Positions 37,160 through 48,425 of a stretch of 64,000 nt of DNA are shown here, piece after piece. The notes below the pieces were generated by a model. That model was not told the origin of the DNA. It saw only the letters and a list, made by a program, of their open reading frames with translations, and did not search any database. This stretch comes from Eumeta japonica (lineage: Eukaryota > Arthropoda > Insecta > Lepidoptera > Psychidae): the NCBI GenBank assembly GCA_005406025.1, contig BGZK01000157.1:124001-188000 (forward strand). The letters run 5' to 3'. Within the stretch, counting starts at the first letter, position 1. The number at the start of each line of letters is the position of its first letter. The position numbers were made by a program, and so were the translations under genes.

Positions 37160-37285
37160 TCACACACGGTAGCCGCGGCACGACTGGTTTGCGTCAGGTT
37201 TGGTGAACTTCGGGAACGCGGTCGGAGCGTGGCGTGCATATAATCTTCAAGGTCAAGCTCGCAAGGTTGGCACAAGGTACATTTT
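37160..37285. promoter_or_regulatory. GC-rich islet with TCAAGGTCA
   Basis: TCAAGGTCA at 37,247-37,255 is the consensus extended half-site bound by monomeric nuclear receptors of the FTZ-F1/ERR type, and a GCAAGGTTGG follows 14 bp later. The islet begins GGTAGCCGCGGCACGACTGG. No coding frame is evident. Confidence 0.3.
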
Positions 37286-37289
37286 TACA

Positions 37290-39570
37290 CGTTCTAAATT
37301 ATTTTTCTCAGAAACGGCTACTGCAATGACTATGGTTTCTTTGGCAAAATTATTCGAAAAAAGGAGAAGATCATGAATGTTTGCGGAAAGATGCATGATC
37401 GATTCCATACTGTATACTTAATAAAATATGTCGTAATTATTTTTTATAAGTTACTTACAATGACAAGCTAGATAATTCGAAAGTCTTCATATTCGAACAA
37501 TTTCGTATTCGCGGCTAAAGGAAAAAATAAAGGCAATATATTTTACATCAAGAAGGCTGATAAAAAAATTAAAAACTGATTATAAAAGAAAAAAAACAAA
37601 TAGAAATTGCTGAAAACTACCAAGCCAATTTAAGACTTTAATTTTTAAACGAAAAATAATTTCATGGAATATATATATTTAATTATGACCATTGATAGGT
37701 GAAACTAATAAGTAGTAAATCCCTAACATTTGTGTAACAATATGATGACCTTTTTTTGGACTTATACAAGGAAAGCATTAACATTATCTCCATAAAAAAC
37801 ACTATAATAATAATATTTATTCAATTAATTTTTTTTTCGATTATACAACAAACGAGTGAATTTTTTGTTTATGAATACGTGTGTATATTTTGTTACGCTA
37901 TTAACAGAATAACACGTATGATTTTAATTTCTCTTATTAAGTACAATAAGAAATTTACTCCAAATAATATAATGATATAAATTTGAAAATAATGACTACT
38001 TAATGCCACATTGCAATTAAAACTAAGTCAATACACCACTTGAAATGGGACACAAATGAAATTCCTTTGAAAAGGACATTAAGGTGTCTTCAAGTCGTTC
38101 TCTGTTTAAAGTTTTAAAAGTGCCCATAAAAGCACTTTCATTAAAATTAATTCCGATAACTACAAAAATTGATAAAAACAAAAATAAATGTCTATCAAAA
38201 TTATTCGAGCATTTAACCAACAAGTTTTAGAGGTGAAGTTGACCAAGTTGCATATGTAATTAACTCATCCCGATTTTTGTCGACAAAAGAACGAACACTG
38301 CGTCAAAATTCTGTGGTTCATAAAGACCATTTTTATTAGATGCAAAAAACTGTATCGTAATTCGAAAGGGCCTCAAGAACAGAGAGGCCTGTGAGGAGAG
38401 TCTATGTAGCTTGAAATCGCGTCAACTCCCTAGGCGGATTAGTACCAGCAACATAGAACAGCGGAAGCCGTTTGGTAATCCTCATGATATTAATTGCCTC
38501 TATCGAACGGCGAGATTACGAAGTTTGCCTTCTGCTAATGACCAAAGCGTTAAAACTAAAATGCAATACCTGATAAGGAAAATAGAAAAAAAATAGCGGC
38601 TACGTAAAATGAACCTAGGTAATTATAAACACGCAAAAATAAATTACCACAGTCTATTCTACGAAGACCCTTCGGATACAACCCTTCTACAACTACGCAA
38701 TTTTTTTCTTAAAGCTGTATAGAAAAAGATATTTTTATGGAGTGCTTTCCGATATCTTCACGAATTTTTATTTGTATGCACGCAAAAACATTAATGCTTT
38801 ACCTGAAGAGGGTCTACCGCCGCAGTGTAAATACTCGAGGCTAAAATACGCTCGCGATTCTCGTATACAGACTGTCCAGGGTTAATAATTCTTTTATGAT
38901 CGTCTATATTTCTTACCTTAATAGTATACTTAAGGACATAATAAACATAAATAATTGCCAATTCACAAAATACATCAAAGCCTAGCTTATGTAAATACAA
39001 AAAGTATTTTTATGAAAATTCAAATAATAGTAATGTTTGGGTATTGATATAGCAAGATTTAAGACATCAAAGAAAGTCAATCTGAATAAGGTTTTCCGGT
39101 TTTTTTTTCCTCGTATATTCTTTGCTGACTGAAGGCAAATCCAATTTCAACTTTCATTAACAAGTTACTATTATTCGATATTTAACAAAGAATATTGATT
39201 TCTTAAAAAAAAAATACAATAGCAAACATTAAAACACAATCGGGTGTCAATAATTGGTTTTTCTTTAGTTCTGTACATTATAAATATTTTATTGCTTTAA
39301 CTCATTTGGATTGACATTATTTTTTTTTTATCAATTCTATTTAGATAGATATATTTTGTAACAAATTATACAAATTATGAAACATAGGGCTCGGAAAATT
39401 GTTAGCAGTATGAAAACAAACATTATCATAAAATGACATAGCTCGTTGTGAAATCTAAATATCAAATCAACGCGACAAAATTAATAATTTTTCATCGACA
39501 CAAAACATTGGCAAATCTACCTCACGATTCCATTATTGTCATTTTATCATTAGCATATAAATTAATGTGT
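37290..39570. other. Anonymous AT-rich stretch, repeat-poor
   Basis: No gene or transposon is recognised. The plus-strand frame 38,411-38,596 is less AT-biased but has no motif I know. Confidence 0.45.
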
Positions 39571-39689
39571 GCCTTATTTTAAATGAATTTTCATACATAA
39601 ATAAATATCGAATTGAATAATTTCTAAGTTGCGTCCACTCACACAGAAAACTTGCAAATAGTACATTAGTCTCCGCACCGACGAATATT

Positions 39690-40100
39690 TCATTGTATCA
39701 ACTCCCACGACTGAAACCGCAGCCGGAGCCCAACACAAAACAATAGTTCCGTACTTGCGGGTCGAGCCGATGCAAAAACGGGCAAGTGAAATTAGCTTTC
39801 GGTTAATTTCCCCAAACTGGAGAGGTGGTACGGTATAATTGATTCGGTGCGCGGCGAGGCGGGCGGGGCGCGCGGGGCGGGCGGCGCGCGCGGTTGTAAC
39901 TTTGAATCGTACCGTTAATACAAACGGACTTGGACGAATTTCCATGTAAATTGACTTTGGCCGACGCCGGGCGATTTTAGTGGGCAGATTTATACGGATC
40001 AGTGGGTAGATAAGGTGCGTCTCGGCCCGAAAGAATGGGAGCGGCCGGAGTAAAAATTAAAAAATAATCTGGGGACTTTTATCTTTTCCGGTGATTCCGG
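39690..40100. promoter_or_regulatory. CpG-rich cluster with GGGCGGGGC boxes
   Basis: At 39,848-39,893 a near-pure GC run contains GGGCGGGGCG and GGGGCGGGCGG words (Sp1/KLF type) in dense CpG. Flanks from 39,690 to 40,100 are also balanced in composition, with GGGTAGATAAGG and ATCTTTTCCGG words. A minus-strand 123-codon frame (39,574-39,945) runs through it but encodes a composition-driven Ala/Arg/Pro run with no recognised domain. A promoter or untranslated first exon is the most economical reading. Confidence 0.35.
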
Positions 40101-40814
40101 GGAGATTCGAACACCGAAAGGTTCGAAAATAAATATAACGATGAATATATTGTAGCTATTTTATTCTCTACTACAGAAAGTTGCTGGATCGCTCCATAAA
40201 CGATTCAGAATTCGAATTAACAGATAGGCCATCTGGACGTGCAAACTTTGATGAAATTTCCATGCCTAAACGACAGATATACACAAATTCGTCTTGATCG
40301 CCTTCTAGTTAGCGTTAACGATCAATGGGAAATGTTTGATAATTGAACCCTTTAAATATAGCTGTGTATGCATTATGTATTGTTATTATAAACTCACGCC
40401 TTTTTCCCAGAAGGGCAAGCAGAGACTACAGATTTGCACGTGGCACGATCTTTACTTCATTAACATTTTTCTTCATTAATTTTCATTCAACCTTTTGTTG
40501 GGTGTTTTAAAGTTGGCCCGTTTTTAATATGTCACCAATGCGGTCTGCTGTCTATGACGACCTTTTCTTTACACACATTCGCTCTATAGACGTGTCTTTT
40601 CAGTCTACTTTCGTCCATTTTTTCTAGGATAATTAATGTTAAGTAAAAACAATATTACTTATCGACTTACTGTGTTTCTGCTTTTTAATTTCTTACATCG
40701 GATAACCAAACTGTGTAACGAAAAAATCAATCGGTAATAATAAAATAATAATAGATAATAGAATTTTATTTTGAAACGTCACCCAAAGTTTCAATTTAAA
40801 AGCTTTGCATATTT

Positions 40815-41105
40815 TATCTTATTCGCTTTGAATAAATAAGTCAATGGAATACGAAAGCAAGTCCCGATCAGGTAGCTTTATTAGATATCTCGACTCTGGA
40901 AAAATTTTTGCATCCTCGCCTCGGGAAAATTTAATATATTTCCGGCAAGGAGTCCGCTCGAAGGGCGAAATCGACATGTCAAATTTCATTAAGGGATATT
41001 CAGCGATATGATGCGGACCGAGCGCCCTGCGGAAGGGCCACTCTTCTGGCCGGAGTATATCGGAGGCAAGCTCGTAGTATAAAAATACAGCGACGTTCAT
41101 CGGTC
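40815..41105. other. Balanced-composition block, possible regulatory DNA or exon
   Basis: A 93-codon minus-strand frame (40,819-41,100) starts with MNVAVFLYYELASDILRPEE and has amino-acid composition closer to real protein than most frames here, but I recognise no family and see no splice signals that would fix it as an exon. The block is GC-richer than its surroundings and transposon-free. Confidence 0.25.
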
Positions 41106-41549
41106 TTATACAATTTTATAAAGTCGATAAGTCACTTAGTGAGATCATGTCGAAATTGGAGAAAACGGAAAATTTGTACTATTATATGACCGTTTCTTGT
41201 AGTTCCTCCTTCATCTCTCTCTCTTATCGCACAGGCCTATTCATTAAAGAAGTAATTGAGAGCGTTATAGCCCTTCGGCTGTTACTAAACGTTTTGACTG
41301 AAGTAAACGATTTATAGGAAGGAAATAGCAGAGAGAGAAGTAATAAAATGACAAACAAAACTAGACAATTGCCAATAGAACTCGCACTTTAAGGGGTCCG
41401 TACAAATTTAATTAATATTTTTCTATTTTCAAAAAATCTTTAACATCCGAAATTTTGGAAATATTAATTTTCCGTAATGGGTAGTTAAAAATGTTCTCTC
41501 ATGGATTGGTCTACATCGAGGTCCATACTACAATTGCAGATGATAGTTT

Positions 41550-42580
41550 GTAATGGTAAGAAAATATTTTTATTCAAGGTACACAATTACAAAATAAGGA
41601 TTTCGGGGTTTTAAGCGATAAAGCTATAACTACCGACAAAGTATCAAAACTCATTGGCTAGACAGTTTTTCAAAGCATCACATGTTGCTTTTAAGTAATC
41701 CCACAATGGTTTGTGGGATTATTTTATTTTATTAATAACATGCGAAATACCTCACAATATTTAAAAAAACACATTTTGCCACTTTACCACTCGTTTGGAA
41801 AGCAATTTTCTATCTAAAAGAACGAGCAAGAAACTTGAGAATATCTCTTTTAAAATAAAAATATATTATACAATCAATTATACGTAACTATTACATAAAG
41901 AAACAAGCCCGCTAGCAGTCGAGCTGGTTTGTGCATGAATATTTATCATTTAAATATTCATAGACTGTGTATACCCTTTTTTACCAAGCATTTGCTTAAT
42001 AATAATTTTAAATTTGTATAAGGGTAAATTTTGTACGTTTCCAAGAACTTTGCTGAATATTCGCACACAGAGCCCTCTAAATGAATTCGTGACTATACAT
42101 GTGTAGTCGACTAACAAGTATATACAATTTATTTATTTTTTCTTGTATTTTTCTTGAGCCTTTATAATTTTTTTGCATATATGAAATCTTCATGTATAAA
42201 CCGAGGCAAACAATTCTTAAAGATACCGATTCCTTAAGCTCGATTTTAAGTTTTCATTTTGTTTCTAAGTTTTTGATTCTAAGTCAAGTAATTGATTCGA
42301 AGTTCCATGTTTTAGGTCTCAGCTCATAAATGGCCCGAACAAACCGCTTTTGCAGCTGATAGCAGTATATCCCTAAGGGAAAATGCCATATGTCATGAAA
42401 CCATGGAAATAGTCAAAATAAACCAATATGGTGGTTTGAATATCCCACCATTTTCTTATCTTTTTATTTGCATATGCATCAGAGTTAAGACTTTTCGCCA
42501 ATATATTGATGTGCGGACCCCATTGAAATCTGTTATCCAGTTGTAGATCACATACCCTGTTTTCTTATATTTACAAAACA
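41550..42580 (-). mobile_element. Family A non-LTR fragment
   Basis: It shares two ordered sets of words with the copy at 55.5-56.3 kb: CACTCGTTTGGAAAGCAATT followed by GAACGAGCAAGAAACTTGAG; and CACACAGAGCCCTCTAAATG followed by TAGTCGACTAACA. Further right it shares CAGCTGATAGCAG, CATATGTCATGAAACC, TTTTCGCCAATA and GATGTGCGGACCCCATTGA with the copies at 24.7, 26.1 and 56.1 kb. Orientation is minus. No RT core remains. Confidence 0.65.
41696..41721. repeat. Perfect 11-bp hairpin
   Basis: TAATCCCACAA (41,696-41,706) and TTGTGGGATTA (41,711-41,721) flank TGGT. It lies inside the family A fragment. Confidence 0.9.
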
Positions 42581-42599
42581 TACACATCGCTATTAATTG

Positions 42600-43050
42600 A
42601 CGGTAATTCAAAGAAGTATTATTTTGTTATCACAACATGATATCTATTATTAGGTTCATGTAAGCCACATTTAAAGTAGTTGTATAACTGAAATTCGAAA
42701 ATAGTAAATCTAAACTACTTTAGCTATGATTGAAACTGTAGTTATTTGAAGCGCTTTGCCTTTAGCGTTCAAAATATGGTTTCAGCGTTTGGATCGAAAA
42801 TTCAGTTTGCACAACTAACCGCTTGTTGAAGCTAATCAATATATAGATGTTTCATATCAAACATAGATCAATTAGTTTTCTTGAGTGGTAACACAAACAA
42901 ACAAGTTTCGGTTATGTAGGAAGGCTTAATTAAAGCTTTGGTATAATCGCTAACACAATTTTATTTAATATGAGCTGTCATTCTTCCGTTCCGTTCGCGT
43001 GAGCATATAAAATAAATTTCTTCGCCTTGTATATCGAGATTATCTTAGTG
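42600..43050. other. No feature recognised
   Basis: AT-rich stretch between family A and the hexamer-periodic block. Confidence 0.4.
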
Positions 43051-43054
43051 TCGC

Positions 43055-43345
43055 TCCTGATTTTGTTCTCTTTAATCTTGATATCAATTCCAATAACAGT
43101 TCCCATTTTGTTCTGATTTTGATTCCAATCATGAATCTGTTTATATCTTTGATTCCGATATAGTTACAAAATTCGATTCTAGTTCATTCTTACTTTTCAG
43201 AACGGTTTCGCTGTCAATTCCGACTCCAGTTTCATTTTTGACCTCGTTATCTGTCCGCTCCCTATTGAAGTCACCAACCCCATGAGGATCCAGCCTCATT
43301 TTCGTTCATAATCTTGCTTTCAATCCTAATTACAGGGCCATTCTG
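43055..43345 (-). repeat. Hexamer-periodic block, minus orientation
   Basis: Pyrimidine-rich 6-bp phased words (TTTGTT, CTGATT, TTGATT, CCAATC, TTCCGA, CTCCAG) run through most of the segment. They are interrupted near 43,150-43,190 and resume. On the minus strand this equals the GGGACC/GAAATC type array seen elsewhere. Confidence 0.55.
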
Positions 43346-43799
43346 AATTGTGAGCGATTCCGTTATAATACTTATTTGCCTATATCTTGATCAGAATTAC
43401 AGGCACTTTGTGTACAAAATTTAATGTCGTTGAATTATGTGACTTCTGAATAAAATAAAAAGAAACCGGTAATTAATTAGGCAAACTTTAATAAATTTAT
43501 GGATTAATTATCAGAAGTAAGACTTTAGTAGTTTTCATAATTTTCATGTGAATCTGGTAAACAAACACTAAAATTATAACTTTGATTCTAACTAGATAAA
43601 ATCATGCCAATACTTTTATATGTTTATATACACAATATAATATTTACTCCAAGTCATCAATTAGAAAGCATCGTAGTTACCTATCCCTTTAACTTTCACG
43701 CAGTAGCCTCCTTTTCATCTCATTATGAAAATTTCAGGCATCCCTTCTTTGCACGATTTCTCGATATCATGGGCCGCTTTTCGTCAATTTTATTTAAAG

Positions 43800-44165
43800 C
43801 AGTATTGAGAGGGACACGAGCATAAGAGTCAACAGAGGTGGTCATCGCAACGCATGGACACTTACAACTCCAGGAGAAGTCACCAGTACGTTATAGACCT
43901 CTTGGGTAGGAATAGGACATCTCTATATCTTTTATGTCGAATAAGAATAGAATAGGGTAGGGGAATGAGTGGACTGATGGAGAGGGAGGGGACGAATGAA
44001 GGAGGATTATGGGGTAATGGGGTGGGAGTTGGCAATCGGAACTCTTACTCACGAAACTGTTACTTGAAGCCTATATTATATGAGAGTATGATATTGCACA
44101 GTCGAGCCAGCCCATTTACGTGTTACAGCCAAATCGACCACAGCATGGCTCTACCGCAATATCAT
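43800..44165 (+). repeat. Lepidopteran dispersed repeat (GACGAGCAAACG family), copy 2
   Basis: It matches the 29.07-29.45 kb copy in word order: GGTGGTCATCGCAACGCATG, GAAGTCACCAGTACGTTA, GACCTCTTGGGTAGGAATAG, AACTCTTACTCACGAAACTG, CAGCCAAATCGACCACAGC and CATGGCTCTACCGC. The two copies are in the same orientation and clearly diverged, so they are independent old insertions. Confidence 0.75.
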
Positions 44166-44854
44166 ATTTTCCAGAAACCTCCAACTTTTCTTCTTGTTTC
44201 CCTATTTCTTATTTCATTACACGTTATTACATTTACGCAAAATAATTTATAAAATGTGCGACACGGAACAGACGGGAAGCACGAGAGTCGCATATACAAT
44301 TCTACACCTGGAAGCTTGTCTTAGAACCCTGTATCCAGTCGCGAGGTGTAGTAAAAGTGATCCGGTCCTCAAACGGTGACATCGTCATACTTCTTCGTAT
44401 TAACTGATTCACGTATTCACGCTCGGGCGGTGGCCGCGTGCGTTTACCAAAGCCCCACATACACTTTTATGCGACCAACCACTAGCCGTAATCAAACGCA
44501 CGAAATTCTTTTTTTTTTATCTGGACGATCCCACATAAAATCGTACATTCAAACACGAAAGGCTTATCTAAATTCATACCATAAAAATCGAAATAAAGCG
44601 CTTTCATAGGTAAAAATTTTGGCAGTATATCGTTATAATATATGACGATTTTTTTTAAATAGAACAACAAATAGCTCAAAATATTTATACATAAAAAAAT
44701 TTGATAGTTCGTCGAAAGAGCAGTGACATAAAACGAAAATATCTGAACGTATTCCGACTGGGCGATTCTGACTTTTATGACAATTTCATAAACGGCTTCA
44801 CATCACGGACGATGTGTGGGACTCAGCATCACCGTTGTGTGGCTCGCGTCGCGT

Positions 44855-44894
44855 ACGTCGAGAAGCTAGCATGTTTATGCTAGCTTCTCGACGT
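44855..44894. repeat. Perfect 18-bp hairpin with a 4-nt loop
   Basis: ACGTCGAGAAGCTAGCAT (44,855-44,872), loop GTTT, then the exact reverse complement to 44,894. The arm is not AT-rich, so chance is unlikely. Confidence 0.97.
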
Positions 44895-44895
44895 T

Positions 44896-45051
44896 CAGTT
44901 TCAATAACATTAATGTATAAGTTGTTCTATTTGTTTAAATGGAACAACTAGGTTGACTTTCGCTAATTTTCTTCCTTTCTCCCATTCTTCGGCGAAATCT
45001 ATTCACGCATGTAATCTATAACTATTATATACATTAATGTTACTGAAACTG
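44896..45051. repeat. 24-bp inverted repeat with about 108-bp spacer
   Basis: The arm at 44,896-44,919 begins CAGTTTCAATAACATTAATG. Its complement at 45,028-45,051 has one mismatch. A further 7-bp stem GTTGTTC/GAACAAC sits inside near 44,921-44,948. The arm starts one base after the end of the 18-bp hairpin. Confidence 0.9.
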
Positions 45052-45174
45052 GAACCGTGGTTGCCAGAGAACAAACGCGGCGCCTTCAAACCTGGATGTG
45101 CGTCTTCCAAATCCTGGCTAGGAGAGAATGAATAAATAACTTTTTAACTTGACTCTAATTTCAAACCAAATGCG

Positions 45175-45400
45175 CTATGATTCGGAGATTGTTCTGAGCG
45201 GTTGGTCTCGAACGTTGTCATCAGTGTGGAGATGATGGTCGTCGATAGACTTGTCCGGACTAGTCCGGATACATTGACGGGCTTGTCGATGTATCTCGAT
45301 CTTCGATCTGTACCTAATAAATGTGAGAAAGGATATACCTAATAATTTGACAGTAACGATATGAATTTTTCGTATATACCATAACCGGTCACACAAGGAA
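45175..45400 (-). other. Unrecognised open frame segment with a 16-bp palindrome
   Basis: A minus-strand frame ends DDHHLHTDDNVRDQPLRTIS then ES and stop. It contains a perfect palindrome TCCGGACTAGTCCGGA at 45,254-45,269. The balanced codon use hints at decayed coding sequence, but no family is recognised. Confidence 0.25.
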
Positions 45401-45476
45401 ACGTCTCGTACAGGAGGTATTATGACAAAAAAACGAATGGCCTAGTCACAAATTGTCACGTAAAGTTTTAAACGCC

Positions 45477-45704
45477 TCATTTGCAGACGTATGCGCTCGC
45501 AAAACTTTTTATTAGCAATTTAAGGGATCGCACTTTAACTTCTCCACATTGGCTCGGTGTGGTTGAGGCTGCCGACGACTGTTGTGACGAATACGAAGAT
45601 GACGTCCGCAACCTATCGTGCTCTCGGGAACACTGTTGATTTAAGTTAGAAACTAAGTTGGAAGACAGCACCCTTAATTGGTGAGTCCGTTCCGCTCCAG
45701 ACAC
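45477..45704 (-). CDS. Unrecognised 75-codon frame, possible exon or transposon piece
   Basis: The frame starts MSGAERTHQLRVLSSNLVSN and contains a Ser-rich stretch (TSSSYSSQQSSAASTTPSQC) followed by GEVKVRSLKLLIKS. Composition is more protein-like than other frames in the window. No domain is recognised and no neighbouring exon can be linked. I cannot separate a real exon, an ancient transposon ORF and chance. It lies just right of the foldback-rich segment, so both may belong to one unknown element. Confidence 0.2.
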   Translation of the reverse strand: MSGAERTHQLRVLSSNLVSNLNQQCSREHDRLRTSSSYSSQQSSAASTTPSQCGEVKVRSLKLLIKSFASAYVCK

Positions 45705-45894
45705 AAGTGTGGTTTTTAAGATCCTTAAAATTTATATTGAAACTTATCACTAATATATAAATCTATAACATATGTCTGTACATTTATTTATTTTTGTCAA
45801 ATTTTATGATTAATATATGATTTACATTAATCACAAAATTCCATTTTTTTTAATTTACATCTGTCTGTCTGTATGTTCTTTTATAACTTTTCAA

Positions 45895-46040
45895 ATTCAA
45901 ATTGAAAATATCTTTATTTGATAGGTTACAAAATAACACTTGAAATACGTCATAATTTTTTGCGAATTTACACTTTTCTGCTCGTTCGGAAGGCAGTTTT
46001 CCCTCAACTCAAGAACGTTTTAACTGATCGTAATGAAAAC
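45895..46040 (-). mobile_element. Family A non-LTR 3'-end fragment
   Basis: It shares GAAAATATCTTTATT, GTTACAAAATAACACTTGAA, ATACGTCATAATTTTTTGCG and CTCGTTCGGAAGGCAGTTTT with the copy at 55.5-55.65 kb. It is a severely truncated copy in the same minus orientation. Confidence 0.7.
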
Positions 46041-46259
46041 TAGTGTACAATTAAAACATTATTGCGCAAAGGATGGGCTATGCATAACTTCCATACTACT
46101 TACAGTAACCGTAAAAAAATCATCATTATTTTTTCATTTCTATTTTATAGCCATATTCATTCGCTTTCATATAGTTACGTGTGTCTATGTGTGTGGTATT
46201 GGTGTAAATTTGGATGTGCGTGGATGTTAATTCTTTTTTTGTGTTTTATCATTTTTTTT

Positions 46260-46460
46260 TTTGAGAACGGGTCCAAGATCGAAATCGAGCGGGGGATCAA
46301 AATTTGAATAAGGTTCATGACTGGAATTAGAATAAGAAGACATTCTAAGATCAGAATTGACAGCGGGACTGCGAACGAGAGCGGGGTCAGAATCGAAACT
46401 TGCTCAAATCTAAACCTGGTTTGGTTTGAGATTGGAATGAGAGTGAGACAGTCTGCATCG
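46260..46460 (+). repeat. Hexamer-periodic block
   Basis: In 6-bp phase from 46,262 it reads GAGAAC GGGTCC AAGATC and continues with words such as GGGATC, AGAATT, GGGACT, GCGAAC and GAAACT. The resulting open frames on both strands (46,175-46,508) are low-complexity artefacts and not genes. Confidence 0.65.
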
Positions 46461-46464
46461 AGTA

Positions 46465-48180
46465 CAGGACAAAAATTTCGAGGTGAATCCATAACATATT
46501 TTATATGATGCGGACTGAGTTAAAGTAGTCCCGATTTCGTATTCCTTGACAGTTTTTTTTTTATATAAACTAACTGTCATTAAAATAGCTATTTCTGGCA
46601 CCATTTTATTACATAGGTGGTGTGTAATTAAATGGTGTCAGAGATGGTGTATCTGTATTAATAGAGAATATCTGTATTAAGAAATACAGATATTATTATC
46701 TGTGTAATAATATGGCTTTTTATAGTTAAATTTGATATCTTTGACAAAGTCTTAACCTGATTTTGTCCCGTCTGGTGCTTTAATATGTTTTTCGGCGATA
46801 GATAATTTTATTTTTTAATTTAATTTTCAACAATCACATAGAAGTGTTAGTTTCTAGTCTGTTTTAATTTCGAATACTACATCTCTTCTCAAACTCTTAA
46901 TTCCATATCGGAATATTTATTCAATGCTGTTACGTATTGATGTATGGAAGAATAAACACGCGTTTCTAACTCACGTTTGGCTGTTTTTTTTTAGTTTAAT
47001 AAAATCGAAAAATAATGAATTCGCAAATTCGTGTAAATCAGTTAAAGGCAATGAAATAAATATTGGACGTTTTAAATTATTTAAAGTAAAAAGTATTAAA
47101 AATTGAATTAAGTTGTTGCGACACTATTTGCTTTTTCAGAACGTATGTAGAGACTACTCACCTAAAAAGAGTATCAACACTTTTTAGACAGTCGAAATGT
47201 CAAAAAAAGAAAGAAATCGTTGTGACATAATTCCAATACGGCCTAAAAAATTTTTTTCTAAAATATATCAATAAGACGTGAACCAATTTATAACTTAATA
47301 ATTAATTTCATATATATGTCGTAACTGTAACCCGTAACTGTGTCATCTGTGCGTTCCAAGAATATGAAATAAACATCAAGGAAAAACTGTAAGTGTGTAA
47401 AATTTATTAACCAATTATATCCGGGCTACAAATACACCTATATCCACACCTACACGTAGAAATAAATTTTAATGAGTTTAAGTTATGAGTTTAACTATAC
47501 ATTTCAAAGAAACAACACATTTAAACTGCAATTATTCGAAATTAATGCAAATTCCACGTCTTTGGATTTGCTTATCATATTTGTGTATCTTTAGCGTAAC
47601 CCTTATAGCATTATTTTTAAAATCACAAAAGCGTATATTTACACAAATTCTAGACAAACATATTTTTTCAATTTATATATCCAGTTTAAAGTTAAAATTT
47701 TTAGCTTTCAAACAGATACTGTATCACATAGCTTGATTCCAAGTGGAATTCCAGCACGGCGGATTAAATTTTAAGTTGCAAGTTTACGATGCTCGACTTT
47801 CATTAAATCCTACAAAATATTTCCAGGTCGTGCATTAATTTTTATTTGATTATAATAAGTTACATTTGGTAGAGTTCGTTGCGAATTTTAATTTCTAATT
47901 TATATCATTCGTTTATTTTTAACAATATAACATTAAATAACATATAATTTGGTAAGTAGTATCCAATTTGCTGTTTATAACTGCTAGAGGATTTTTCTGT
48001 ATGACATTTCCAATCAATATTTTCATTTTGACTCGAAACATTTGTGCGGTGGTGACCACAAGATTCCTGAGCCAGATGTTCGATTTGTCAATGAAAAATT
48101 TCTTGATAATATGATATGCTGAAATGGAACGAAGCCTGCGTAGAAGTTCAGTACAATTAATGATATAATGAATTAAAGAC
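46465..48180. other. Anonymous AT-rich stretch
   Basis: Nothing is recognised apart from a short hairpin-prone run of ATCTGTATTA words at 46,635-46,710. Confidence 0.5.
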
Positions 48181-48189
48181 TTGTAATGT

Positions 48190-48425
48190 TGCAGCAGGCA
48201 CCGCAGGAAAGCAGGACATGAAGCAGAATTGATCAGACATGAAGCAGGGACCAGGATAAGAATTGAAAGCGGAAAATGGACTGAAATTGAGAACGGAACT
48301 GAAGTCAAAAAACGAATATTTGGACTCCATAAGAATTGTCCATAAGAAAAGGGTGACCGTGAGCGGAATACAAGGCGAGATGACTGAGATTTTCATCGAT
48401 ACAAAAGATGAAGGAATTAATTCTG
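48190..48425 (+). repeat. Hexamer-periodic block with shared right flank
   Basis: Words such as GGGACC, AGGATA, AGAATT, GAAAGC and GAGAAC follow a 6-bp rhythm from about 48,240 to 48,320. The segment ends ATCGATACAAAAGATGAAGG, which matches the right flank of the block at 7,045 (ATACAAAAGATGAATGAATT). This supports one mobile or copied unit rather than independent microsatellites. Confidence 0.6.

Larger units (their letters stand above)
44250..45140. other. GC-richer stretch with nested inverted repeats
   Basis: Composition is more balanced than the neighbours and several short frames overlap, including a 42-codon frame starting MCDTEQTGSTRVAYTILHLE at 44,254. None is recognised. The structural feature is a perfect foldback at 44,855-44,894 beside a second inverted repeat whose arms are 44,896-44,919 and 45,028-45,051. 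It could be an unfamiliar foldback transposon. Confidence 0.4.

Noticed and set aside
39574..39945. 123-codon minus-strand open frame
   Set aside because: It runs through a GC-rich island where stops are rare and reads as a low-complexity Ala/Arg/Pro tract there. There is no recognised domain or start context.
41696..41721. Rho-independent-like terminator
   Set aside because: The stem followed by a T-rich run is fortuitous in a eukaryotic transposon fragment.
44855..44894. microRNA precursor
   Set aside because: A perfectly paired 18-bp stem with a 4-nt loop is too short and too perfect for a typical animal pre-miRNA, and no known miRNA seed was recognised.
46175..46508. Overlapping open frames of 63 and 105 codons
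   Set aside because: Both are produced by the hexamer-periodic block on its two strands.
47919..48308. 129-codon minus-strand open frame
   Set aside because: It partly overlaps a hexamer-periodic repeat that keeps frames open artificially, and no domain is seen.
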